A DNA stretch of 64,000 nucleotides, taken from assembly GCF_014268755.2 (NCBI RefSeq), contig NZ_CP077093.1, positions 6,446,501 through 6,510,500 on the forward strand. Reading direction: 5' to 3'. The position numbers were made by a program, and so were the translations under genes. Source of the DNA: Pseudomonas vanderleydeniana (lineage in GTDB: Bacteria; Pseudomonadota; Gammaproteobacteria; Pseudomonadales; Pseudomonadaceae). The notes below the pieces were generated by a model. That model did no database searches, was not told the origin of the DNA, and worked only from the letters and a program-made list of their open reading frames with translations. Below, one piece after another: positions 1 to 7,414 of this stretch; the stretch's first letter is position 1, and each line of letters begins with the position of its first letter.

Positions 1-16
1 TTATCCGCGAAGAGGC
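1..16. repeat. Truncated REP repeat at window edge
   Basis: The first bases (TTATCCGCGAAGAGGC) are identical to the right arm of the REPIN ending near 57380, so this is the tail of a REP element cut by the window edge. The rest of the stretch to 226 is the upstream region of the DedA gene. It contains AT-rich sequence around 130-180 but no gene. Confidence 0.7.
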
Positions 17-226
17 CATAAAGCTCACCCCCTGGTCACTGCGGGTACAAATTCGCAGGCGCCTGGAGACACTCTTCGCTACAAACTCCGCAAGCAGAAT
101 CCTCTCCAGCTCTTATAATCCCGGTTTCATATCAATGTACGAAAAAACTACATTTGATGTAGTTAACTACGTGTCCATTTTCTGCGCAGGCCTGCGGAAC
201 CAGGCCGTCAACACAGGTGCCACCCC

Positions 227-880
227 ATGGATTTCAACCCGCTGGACCTAATCCTGCATCTCGATGTGTACCTCGACATGCTGGTGAACAATTACGGGCC
301 ATGGATCTACGCCATCCTGTTCCTGGTGATCTTCTGCGAAACCGGCCTGGTGGTGATGCCGTTCCTGCCAGGCGACTCGCTGCTGTTCATCGCCGGTGCC
401 GTCGCGGCGGGCGGCGGCATGGACCCGGTGCTGCTGGCCGGGCTGCTGATGCTGGCAGCGATCCTCGGTGACAGCACCAACTACATCATTGGCCGAACGG
501 CCGGCGAAAAGCTCTTCAGCAACCCGAACTCGAAGATCTTCCGCCGCGACTACCTGCAGAAGACCCACGATTTCTACGACCGCCACGGCGGCAAGACCGT
601 GACCCTGGCGCGCTTCCTGCCGATCCTGCGGACCTTCGCACCGTTCGTCGCCGGCGTTGGCAAGATGCCCTATGCACGCTTCTTCGGCTTCAGCGTGCTG
701 GGCACCGTGCTCTGGGTCGGCGGCCTGGTGACGCTCGGCTACTTCTTCGGCAACGTCCCGTTCATCAAGAAGAACCTGTCGCTGCTGGTGGTCTTCATCA
801 TCCTGCTGTCGCTGGTCCCGATGATCATCGGTGTGCTGCGCAGCCGCTTCGGTGGTGCCTCCAAGGCCGAGACCCACTAA
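227..880 (+). CDS. DedA family membrane protein
   Basis: This 217-residue inner-membrane protein of the DedA/VTT (SNARE-associated) family has the usual length. Hydrophobic segments lie at about residues 22-45, 48-62, 68-85, 135-165 and 185-207. The family signature is present: GDSTNYIIGR at about 85 and a G-rich segment with RFLPILRTFAPFVAG at about 128-142. DedA proteins support membrane lipid flipping and proton-motive-force homeostasis; the substrate here is not shown by sequence. The ATG follows an ACAGGTG Shine-Dalgarno-like sequence. The next gene starts only 4 nt downstream, which suggests co-transcription. Confidence 0.9.
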   Translation: MDFNPLDLILHLDVYLDMLVNNYGPWIYAILFLVIFCETGLVVMPFLPGDSLLFIAGAVAAGGGMDPVLLAGLLMLAAILGDSTNYIIGRTAGEKLFSNPNSKIFRRDYLQKTHDFYDRHGGKTVTLARFLPILRTFAPFVAGVGKMPYARFFGFSVLGTVLWVGGLVTLGYFFGNVPFIKKNLSLLVVFIILLSLVPMIIGVLRSRFGGASKAETH

Positions 881-884
881 TTCC

Positions 885-1697
885 GTGTGGTCGCTGAGTG
901 CCTGGCGCCGCCGCCGAACCCTTGCCCGCCATCCCATTGCCAGTGAAACCTGGCAGCGGGTGCGCGAGCACCTGAGTTTTCTCGACGGCCTGAGCGAGGC
1001 CGAGGACCGCTGGCTGCTGGAGCACAGCGTGCTGTTCCTCGCCGACAAGCACCTGAGCACCTTACCGGGGGTCGAGCTGGACCAGTACAGCCGCCTGCTG
1101 CTGGCCGCCCAGGCGCAACTGCCGTTGCTGCACCTGGGCGACCTGGAATGGTATTCGGGCTTTCATGAGATCGTGCTGTACCCGGACGACTTTCTCAGCC
1201 CGCAGCGTCATCGCGATGCCAGTGGCGTCGAGCATGAGTGGGACGCCGAGCACAGCGGCGAAGCCTGGCACCGTGGCCCGGTGATCCTCGCCTGGCCCGG
1301 CGTGCTCGCCAGTGGCGCCTGGGAAGGCTACAACCTGGTGATTCACGAACTGGCGCACAAGCTCGACATGCTCAACGGCGACGCCAACGGCCTGCCGCCG
1401 CTGCACAGCGACATGCGGGTCGGCGACTGGGCCCAGGCGATGCAACATGCCTACGACGACCTCAACCGCCAACTCGACCGCGACCCCGATGCCGAAACCG
1501 CCATCGATCCCTATGCGGCGGAAAACCCGGCGGAGTTCTTCGCGGTGACCAGCGAATACTTCTTCAGTGCCCCGGATTTGCTGGACGCCGCCTACCCCAG
1601 GGTTTACGAACAACTGCGCGCGTTCTATCGCCAGGACCCGCTGGCGCGGCTACACCGCCTGCAGGCGCACGACCCGCGCTATCAGCCTGGGCACTGA
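885..1697 (+). CDS. mtfA: MtfA-type zinc-dependent peptidase (M90 family)
   Basis: This cytosolic metallopeptidase of about 270 residues is related to E. coli MtfA, the protein that binds the Mlc repressor and influences glucose PTS control. The zinc motif HELAH (within VIHELAHKLDML, about residue 152) is clear, and NPAEFFAVTSEYFF further on provides the conserved acidic segment. I chose GTG at 885 (VWSLSAWRRRR), which starts 4 nt after the DedA stop. The frame is open further upstream to 831 but would then overlap DedA. Its role in Pseudomonas, which has a different sugar PTS, is not settled. Confidence 0.85.
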   Translation: MWSLSAWRRRRTLARHPIASETWQRVREHLSFLDGLSEAEDRWLLEHSVLFLADKHLSTLPGVELDQYSRLLLAAQAQLPLLHLGDLEWYSGFHEIVLYPDDFLSPQRHRDASGVEHEWDAEHSGEAWHRGPVILAWPGVLASGAWEGYNLVIHELAHKLDMLNGDANGLPPLHSDMRVGDWAQAMQHAYDDLNRQLDRDPDAETAIDPYAAENPAEFFAVTSEYFFSAPDLLDAAYPRVYEQLRAFYRQDPLARLHRLQAHDPRYQPGH

Positions 1698-1740
1698 TCC
1701 GGCAAGCGGGTGCCAGACCACCCGCACGTCCTGCAACACG

Positions 1741-1769
1741 TGGCATCCACCCCGGAATGTGCCTATAAT
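1741..1769 (+). promoter_or_regulatory. Sigma-70 promoter of ppa
   Basis: A perfect TATAAT at 1764-1769 lies 61 nt before the ppa ATG. A weak -35 (TGGCAT at 1741-1746) is 17 nt upstream. The leader after it carries two imperfect TGGTCAA copies. Confidence 0.6.
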
Positions 1770-1830
1770 CGCCGCCACTTTTTGGTCAATCCAACCAGGT
1801 TTCCTGGTCAACTAACGGGGGCATCGCCCA

Positions 1831-2358
1831 ATGAGCTACAGCAAGATTCCGGCTGGTAAAGACCTGCCGAACGACATCTACGTCGCGATCGAAATCCCGG
1901 CCAACCACGCGCCGATCAAATACGAAATCGACAAAGACAGCGATTGCCTGTTCGTTGACCGTTTCATGGCCACCCCGATGTTCTACCCGGCCAACTACGG
2001 TTTCATCCCCAACACCCTGGCCGACGACGGTGACCCGCTCGACGTGCTGGTCGTGACCCCTTACCCGGTCGCTCCAGGCTCGGTGATCCGCGCCCGTCCG
2101 GTCGGCATCCTGCACATGACCGACGACGGCGGTGGCGATGCCAAGGTGATCGCGGTTCCTCACGACAAGCTGTCCCAGCTGTACGTCGACGTGAAGGAAT
2201 ACACCGACCTGCCAGCCCTGCTGCTGGAACAGATCAAGCACTTCTTCGAGAACTACAAGGATCTCGAGAAAGGCAAGTGGGTCAAGATCGAAGGCTGGGG
2301 CAATGCTGACGCTGCCCGCGCCGAAATCACAAAGTCGGTTGCCGCCTTCAAGGGCTGA
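1831..2358 (+). CDS. ppa: Inorganic pyrophosphatase
   Basis: This soluble family I inorganic pyrophosphatase of 175 residues has exactly the bacterial length. It hydrolyses pyrophosphate to two phosphates with Mg2+ and so pulls biosynthetic reactions forward. The catalytic Asp signature [10 protein letters not shown] lies at about residues 65-74, with [12 protein letters not shown] just before it. It has its own promoter and an intrinsic terminator 30 nt after the stop, so it is probably monocistronic. Confidence 0.97.
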   Translation: MSYSKIPAGKDLPNDIYVAIEIPANHAPIKYEIDKDSDCLFVDRFMATPMFYPANYGFIPNTLADDGDPLDVLVVTPYPVAPGSVIRARPVGILHMTDDGGGDAKVIAVPHDKLSQLYVDVKEYTDLPALLLEQIKHFFENYKDLEKGKWVKIEGWGNADAARAEITKSVAAFKG

Positions 2359-2386
2359 TTCGCCCTGCTGGCAAGCGCTGCTGAAG

Positions 2387-2411
2387 AACCCCGGTCCGCC
2401 GGGGTTTTTTT
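2387..2411 (+). terminator. Intrinsic terminator of ppa
   Basis: The stem AACCCCGG/CCGGGGTT has a TCCG tetraloop and is followed by a run of seven T. It lies directly behind ppa. Confidence 0.9.
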
Positions 2412-2505
2412 ATGTCCGTTTACCCCGGGACAAACAAGGCGTTTAATGGCTAAACAGTGCGAAACGGGCGCCCATACACAAGAGTAGGAATAGTCAACAA
2501 AATCA

Positions 2506-2520
2506 ATCACGTTGTGTGAT
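2506..2520. promoter_or_regulatory. Dyad ATCAC-N5-GTGAT
   Basis: A perfect 5+5 inverted repeat (ATCAC GTTGT GTGAT) lies about 70 bp upstream of the S24-type repressor start. It may be a second operator for that repressor. No factor can be named from sequence alone. Confidence 0.4.
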
Positions 2521-2544
2521 TTTGAGCGCTATTTTTGAACATCT

Positions 2545-2579
2545 CGTTTATTTAAACGGGTGTAGCACGCCAGTAAACT
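2545..2579 (+). promoter_or_regulatory. Promoter and operator of the S24 repressor gene
   Basis: A -10 like TAAACT (2574-2579) sits 17 nt from TTTAAA (2551-2556). The latter lies inside the dyad CGTTTA-TT-TAAACG (2545-2558). The predicted start of transcription falls on or next to the ATG at 2588, so the mRNA would be leaderless. A dyad over the -35 suggests autorepression. Confidence 0.5.
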
Positions 2580-2587
2580 CTGTGTTC

Positions 2588-3346
2588 ATGAATACATCAG
2601 GTGATCGCTTAAGAGCGCTCTTGCGAGAGTGCCATCTTTCCGCTTCGGACTTCGCTGCCAATCGGCAAGTGACGCCGCAGCACGTCAATAACTGGTTCAA
2701 GCGTGGCATCCCCATGGCCCGCATGGATGAGATAGCGGAGTTGTTGTGCGTCAACAGCCGCTGGCTGCGGACAGGCGAGGGTCCGAAGCATCCCGGTGCT
2801 TCTGCCGCCGAGGCAGAGGCCGACAACTTGCGGCCACGGGCCGGTGAACAGGAGCCCTACTCGGCCCGCGACGACCTGGCCGCCACCGAGCGCAACGACG
2901 TGCAGGTTCCGCTCTACAAGGAAACGCCCACGGCACCGGGCTCCCAGCAGACCCAGGTCAGCGCCATGCCCGGGCGCAAGGTACGCCTGCCCTACCGGAT
3001 CCTGCAGGCCATGGGCGTCGACCCCGACAAGGCCATCTGCGCGCCGATGACCGGCAACAGCATGGCCGAGAAGATCGAGGACGGCTCCACCATCGCCATC
3101 GACCGCAGCCTGACCCAGGTGGTCGATGGCGAAATCTATGCGTTGGAACACGACGGCATGCTGCGGGTGAAGTACGTCTACCGCCTGCCCGCGGGCGCCT
3201 TGCGGCTACGCAGCCACAACAATGACGAATACCCCGACGAGGTTTTCAGTGCCGAACAGATCGAACGCCAGGGCATCCGTATCCTCGGCTGGGTGTTCTG
3301 GTGGTCGACCTTGAACAAGCGCCGCCCGCCGGTACCGTGCAAATAG
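2588..3346 (+). CDS. CI/LexA-like repressor (XRE HTH plus S24 peptidase domain)
   Basis: This 252-residue regulator is built like phage CI proteins. An N-terminal helix-turn-helix covers about residues 5-62 (ASDFAANRQVTPQHVNNWF). A linker follows, then a C-terminal S24 domain with the serine in GNSMAEKIEDGSTIAID (about 155-172) and a lysine in LRVKYVYR (about 197), which would form the Ser-Lys dyad. Such proteins repress DNA until RecA-stimulated or other self-cleavage. No phage genes are nearby, so this looks like a host-domesticated repressor. The frame opens upstream at 2516, but the ATG at 2588 gives the family N-terminus. There is no Shine-Dalgarno, and a -10 lies just upstream, as in leaderless lambda cI. 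The target genes are unknown. Confidence 0.85.
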   Translation: MNTSGDRLRALLRECHLSASDFAANRQVTPQHVNNWFKRGIPMARMDEIAELLCVNSRWLRTGEGPKHPGASAAEAEADNLRPRAGEQEPYSARDDLAATERNDVQVPLYKETPTAPGSQQTQVSAMPGRKVRLPYRILQAMGVDPDKAICAPMTGNSMAEKIEDGSTIAIDRSLTQVVDGEIYALEHDGMLRVKYVYRLPAGALRLRSHNNDEYPDEVFSAEQIERQGIRILGWVFWWSTLNKRRPPVPCK

Positions 3347-3859
3347 CGCCGAAATGCGGATTTAGCTGAAAACGACAGCTCTGCGTGGCGGTTTTCGCTG
3401 GGCATATGTCGCAAATGTGGGTATCCTGCGCCCCACATTTGGGCAGCGTCCCCCGAAAGCGGGTCAGCCTGCCACAGACACTGTGCAAAACTGCTGCACA
3501 GGGTCTCCCGACCAGACATTGCCTTTGCGCATGTACATTTTGAAGGCGGGCGAGGCTTACCAAAAATGAGCCAAACCCGTCCCCGAGAAGCCGGCCACAA
3601 GCCGGCTTTTTAATGCCTGTCGTTCACCTCCGTCGTCAATCACCCTGTGCACGCCTGGCGCTGCCGTTGATCGCCTCTCATTCTCTAACGCCCCAAAAAC
3701 CGTACGCCGACCTCCAGAACTCGCCGGTCCAGCCGAAATAAAGAATACAGCCGGCACAGATCGGCCTGCGGGCGCCTGAACCTCGTAAGGATGCACGTAC
3801 GAAGCCGCCCCCAAGCAGAGGGAGCTGTATCGACCACGGCCACAGAGGCTCTCGCGACA
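3347..3859. other. Gene-poor spacer with hairpin, terminator and possible sRNA
   Basis: No convincing protein gene lies here. It holds a perfect 10-bp inverted repeat at 3412-3441 (CAAATGTGGG and CCCACATTTG, 10-nt loop) and a strong intrinsic terminator at 3588-3611, about 240 nt after the repressor stop. From 3612 on it is the upstream and leader region of the GGDEF-EAL gene. The hairpin-to-terminator stretch would make an RNA of about 150-200 nt. Confidence 0.6.
3588..3611 (+). terminator. Intrinsic terminator in spacer
   Basis: The stem AAGCCGG/CCGGCTT with a 7-nt loop is followed by a T run. It is too far from the repressor stop to be its obvious terminator, so it may end a small RNA. 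Confidence 0.85.
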
Positions 3860-5827
3860 ATGACTGGCCTATTCGGCAAACTTCGAAAACTCATGTCCCC
3901 GCCCCTGGACAACCCCAGGCTGCTCAGGGCCCAGTACATCGCGCTGGCTCGGCAGTTGCCGCTGATGTATTTCATCCTGGTCGTGAACACCTGGGCGCTG
4001 GTCACGACCCACCTGGACAATGCGCCGAGGTGGCTGACCCTCTACGTACCGCTGGCCATGACCCTGATCTGCAGCGTCCGCGGCGGCATGTGGTGGCGCA
4101 TGCGACATCACCCACCGGCGCCGGAGTTGATCGCTCGCGCCCTGGTGCGTACCAATCTGCTGGCGCCGCCCATTGCCACGGCCTTTACCCTGTGGTCGCT
4201 GGCGCTGTTCCCCTATGGCGATATCTATGCGCAGTCCCACGTCGCCTTCTACATGGCGATCACCGTCATCGGCGTGATCTTCAGCATGATGCACCTGCGC
4301 CCGGCCGCGCAGAGTACCGCACTGATCGTCAACCTGGTGTTCGTGGTGTTCTTCTCCACCAAGGGCAATACGGCCTTCACCGCCACCGCGCTGAACGTGC
4401 TGCTGGTGTCGATCACCATGTTGGTGATCCTGAACAACCACTACCGGGCTTTCACCCGGCTGGTCGACGCCCAGGCCAAGGCCGAGCAACTGAGTGACGA
4501 GAACCTCAAGCTGGCGAACGAGGACAGCCTGACCGGGCTGCCCAACCGCCGACAGTTCTTCACGACCCTGGACCGCGAGATGGCCAATGCAGAGGCCCGG
4601 GGGACACGCCTGGCGGTGGGCATCATTGACCTCGACGGTTTCAAACCCGTCAACGACCAGTTCGGTCATAGCGTCGGTGATCGCCTGCTGGCCCAGGTCG
4701 GCCAGCGCCTGAACAGCCTGCTGGAAGAAGATATGCACCTGGCGCGCCTGGGCGGCGACGAGTTCGCGCTGATCCTGGCCAACGATGCCAACGACGACGC
4801 GCTGGTCGCCTTTGGCCAGCGGGTCTGCGATGCCCTGGCCACGCCGTTTCTGCTGACCGACCTGCCGGTGCAGATCGGCGGCTCCCTCGGCATGGCGACC
4901 TTCCCGGACATGGCGACCAACGCCATCGAAGCCTTCGAGTACGCCGACTACGCGCTCTATCACAGCAAGCGCACCAATCGTGGTGCGCTGTCGATGTTCA
5001 CCGCCTGCCATCACCAGCAACTGTTGCACGAAGGGGTGACCGAGCAGGCCTTGCGCCGGGCGGACATCGAACAGGAGTTCCACCTGGTGTTCCAGCCGGT
5101 GATCGATCTGCGCACGCAACGCACCGTGTCCTTCGAAGCCCTGGCGCGCTGGCATAACCCCAAGCTGGGCGATGTCTCGCCCTATCATTTCATCCCGGTA
5201 GCCGAACGGATCGGCCTGATCAACCGCCTGACCCCGCCCCTGCTGCGCAAGGCGCTGGCGACCGCCAACCGCTGGCCGGAGGACATTCGCCTGTCGTTCA
5301 ACCTCTCGGCCCACGACTGTGCCTCCGACGAAGTGGCCGGGCAGATCGTCGAGGTGATCGTCCAGAGCGGTTTCGATCCCGGGCGACTCGACCTGGAAAT
5401 CACCGAGACGGCAACCATGCAGGACATCGTCCAGGTACAACGCACCATCGACGGTTTCCGCCAACTGGGCTGCGGCATTTCCCTCGACGACTTCGGCACC
5501 GGCTACTCCAGCCTCAGCCAACTGCACTCGCTGGCCTTCACCAAGATCAAGATCGATCGCAGCTTCGTCACCGGCTTGCATGAGAAACCGGCCAGCTACA
5601 AAATCGTCAAGTCGCTGGTGGCGCTGAGCATGGACATGCAACTCGACTGCATCGTCGAAGGCGTGGAGACCCGCAGCGAACTGGATGCCCTGGCCAGCCT
5701 GGGTTGCTCGCTGGTGCAGGGTTATTTCTATTCCAAGCCGATGTCACCGGCATCGGCCGAGGCCTGGCTCGCCCAGGAAAATACGACGGACCGCAGACAG
5801 TGCTCACTCCCCACCGCAAAGCCCTGA
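3860..5827 (+). CDS. Membrane GGDEF-EAL cyclic-di-GMP protein
   Basis: This 655-residue inner-membrane signalling protein has about five or six hydrophobic segments at residues 35-210. A short coiled linker (DAQAKAEQLSDENLKL) leads to a GGDEF domain (intact GGDEF at about residue 298) and an EAL domain (EAL at about 426). The EAL metal and catalytic residues look complete: NLSAHD, LEITETAT, DDFGTG, KIKID, EGVET and QGYFYSKP. Phosphodiesterase activity is therefore likely. The allosteric RxxD inhibition site is absent. It could be a bifunctional enzyme or a phosphodiesterase with a regulatory GGDEF. I chose ATG 3860 because an AGAGG sequence precedes it; ATG 3893 is an alternative. The 3' end overlaps the next gene by 28 nt. 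Confidence 0.9.
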   Translation: MTGLFGKLRKLMSPPLDNPRLLRAQYIALARQLPLMYFILVVNTWALVTTHLDNAPRWLTLYVPLAMTLICSVRGGMWWRMRHHPPAPELIARALVRTNLLAPPIATAFTLWSLALFPYGDIYAQSHVAFYMAITVIGVIFSMMHLRPAAQSTALIVNLVFVVFFSTKGNTAFTATALNVLLVSITMLVILNNHYRAFTRLVDAQAKAEQLSDENLKLANEDSLTGLPNRRQFFTTLDREMANAEARGTRLAVGIIDLDGFKPVNDQFGHSVGDRLLAQVGQRLNSLLEEDMHLARLGGDEFALILANDANDDALVAFGQRVCDALATPFLLTDLPVQIGGSLGMATFPDMATNAIEAFEYADYALYHSKRTNRGALSMFTACHHQQLLHEGVTEQALRRADIEQEFHLVFQPVIDLRTQRTVSFEALARWHNPKLGDVSPYHFIPVAERIGLINRLTPPLLRKALATANRWPEDIRLSFNLSAHDCASDEVAGQIVEVIVQSGFDPGRLDLEITETATMQDIVQVQRTIDGFRQLGCGISLDDFGTGYSSLSQLHSLAFTKIKIDRSFVTGLHEKPASYKIVKSLVALSMDMQLDCIVEGVETRSELDALASLGCSLVQGYFYSKPMSPASAEAWLAQENTTDRRQCSLPTAKP

Positions 5828-7284
5828 TCGACCGACTGGCCAGCGCCCCCGATGACGTCGCGGTGCGCGCCGCGCTTTATCGCGACCTGCTCGACACCGC
5901 GGATGCGGCCCTGGATGGGGTGCGGGTCGCCGCCGGCCTGGGTGATCCGGCGGCCATGAGGGTGGTCGCCGAACGGCACGCCAAGCCACAGGCCAACCGC
6001 CCCCGTGCCTGGTTGCCACAACTTCGCGGGCTGCCGGTCGACCGCCTGGAACTGAGCCATGCCGAGCCGGACTGGCTCAGTGCCCTGGCCGGATTGCCTT
6101 TGCGTACGCTGGTGCTCGACAGCCCGAACTTCACTTGCGACCAGGGCCTGTGGCAGCGTTTCCCCACCCTGGCCCTCGACACACTCGAAATCAGCGGTTT
6201 TTCACGCACCGACAACGAGACCTGCCTGCCATCAACCGAGCGCTTGCGCCGGCTGAAACTGCATACCTACGGCGATGACTTCGACGACGACTTCCTGCGC
6301 AGGCTCAGCCCGACCACACTGCAGGAACTGACGCTGAACCGCTGCGATGAAATCACCGACGACGGCCTGCTCGAACTTTCCCGACTGCCGTTGCGCTCAC
6401 TGGAGCTGGAGCGTCTCGAACAACTCAGCTGGCGCGGCATGGCCCATCTGTCCAGGCACCCACTCGAACACCTGTCGCTGGGTTGGGGGCGTCTCGCCCT
6501 ACTGGAGAACACCGAGTGGCTGCGAAGCCTGACGACCTTGCGCTCATTGCGCCTCGACTACTGCTACGCGAACGAAGCCACTCTGCAGGCGATCCGCGAC
6601 CTGCCGATCGAACGGCTGTCGCTGCAGTGCGCCTCCGTCAGCGAGGAGGACCTGGCTGAACTGGAAGGCATGCCACTCGCCGACCTGGATCTGAAAGCGT
6701 CACGAGCGATGATCGAGCGGCTCGATACGCTGCACGCTTTTCCGCTCCAGCGGCTGGGGCTCAGCGATGTGCAGGACATCCAGGCCGATACCCTGGGCGA
6801 TCTGCGTGGCCTGGCGCTGGAGTCGCTGGACCTTTCGCTGAACGAGATCACCGGCAACGAGTTGAAGCAGCTGGCTGGCCTGCCACTCAAGCACCTCAAC
6901 CTCAGTTTCTGCAGTGGTATCGACGGCCAGGCCCTGCGTGTGCTCAGCGAACTGGGCTTGCCGCTGGAACGGCTCGACCTGGGTGGCCTGAACCTGCGCG
7001 ATGCCGACCTGGCCTGCCTGCACAATCTGCCGCTGCACACCTTGAGCCTGTACGACAGCCCCTGGATCACCGACGCGGGAGTCGCCCACCTCAGCGGCCT
7101 GCCCTTGCGGGACCTGACCCTCTCGGCCAGCCCGGGAGAATCGCAACTCACCTCGGCAGCAGTATCCGTGCTGGAACAATTGCCGCTGCAGAAACTGTGG
7201 CTGGCAAACAGCTCCGGGATCGATGCCGACGGCTGGGATCGCCTGGCCCGTCTCCCGGCACGAGTGATCGGCCCGGGGATCTGA
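5800..7284 (+). CDS. Leucine-rich-repeat protein of unknown function
   Basis: This protein of about 494 residues has no signal peptide or membrane segment, so it is presumably cytoplasmic. A helical N-terminal part of about 80 residues (VLTPHRKALIDRLASAPDD) is followed by roughly a dozen or more repeats of 22-25 residues. These have a Leu-x-x-Leu-x-Leu core, such as LPLRSLELERLEQLS, LPLKHLNLSFC and LPLHTLSLYDS, reminiscent of RNI/cysteine-containing LRRs. No enzymatic domain follows; the protein ends soon after the last repeat, so it is not an IpaH-type ligase. GTG 5800 is the likely start because it overlaps the GGDEF-EAL stop by 28 nt, which implies translational coupling. I do not recognise a named family; a binding or scaffold role is inference. 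Confidence 0.7.
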   Translation: MLTPHRKALIDRLASAPDDVAVRAALYRDLLDTADAALDGVRVAAGLGDPAAMRVVAERHAKPQANRPRAWLPQLRGLPVDRLELSHAEPDWLSALAGLPLRTLVLDSPNFTCDQGLWQRFPTLALDTLEISGFSRTDNETCLPSTERLRRLKLHTYGDDFDDDFLRRLSPTTLQELTLNRCDEITDDGLLELSRLPLRSLELERLEQLSWRGMAHLSRHPLEHLSLGWGRLALLENTEWLRSLTTLRSLRLDYCYANEATLQAIRDLPIERLSLQCASVSEEDLAELEGMPLADLDLKASRAMIERLDTLHAFPLQRLGLSDVQDIQADTLGDLRGLALESLDLSLNEITGNELKQLAGLPLKHLNLSFCSGIDGQALRVLSELGLPLERLDLGGLNLRDADLACLHNLPLHTLSLYDSPWITDAGVAHLSGLPLRDLTLSASPGESQLTSAAVSVLEQLPLQKLWLANSSGIDADGWDRLARLPARVIGPGI

Positions 7285-7322
7285 AGCGCCAGCCAACGCC
7301 AGAAATGAGTGAGGTGAAAGAC

Positions 7323-7347
7323 ATGGCAACTGAGGTACAGTTGCCAT
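7323..7347. promoter_or_regulatory. Perfect 10-bp hairpin/dyad before a diguanylate cyclase gene
   Basis: ATGGCAACTG and CAGTTGCCAT flank a 5-nt loop. The sequence after it (CCTTTGG) is not a T tract, so it is a poor terminator. A 21-codon frame with a GAGGTG ribosome site also starts at this ATG and stops at 7388, 26 nt before the next gene. The site could be an operator, a leader peptide or an mRNA structure. Confidence 0.45.
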
Positions 7348-7414
7348 CCTTTGGCCATACCCTTGCGCTTGCTGCCGGAACGTTCTGAGGCGCCAGGCAA
7401 AGGAGCTTCAGAGC

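Noticed and set aside
3869..5641. Long antisense open frame (590 codons) opposite the GGDEF-EAL gene
   Set aside because: It is a shadow of the high-GC coding strand; the product is Gln/His/Arg/Val-rich without domains, while the plus strand has clear motifs.
5800..7284. Type III effector E3 ligase (IpaH-type)
   Set aside because: It has no NEL catalytic domain or secretion-like N-terminus; repeats run to the end.
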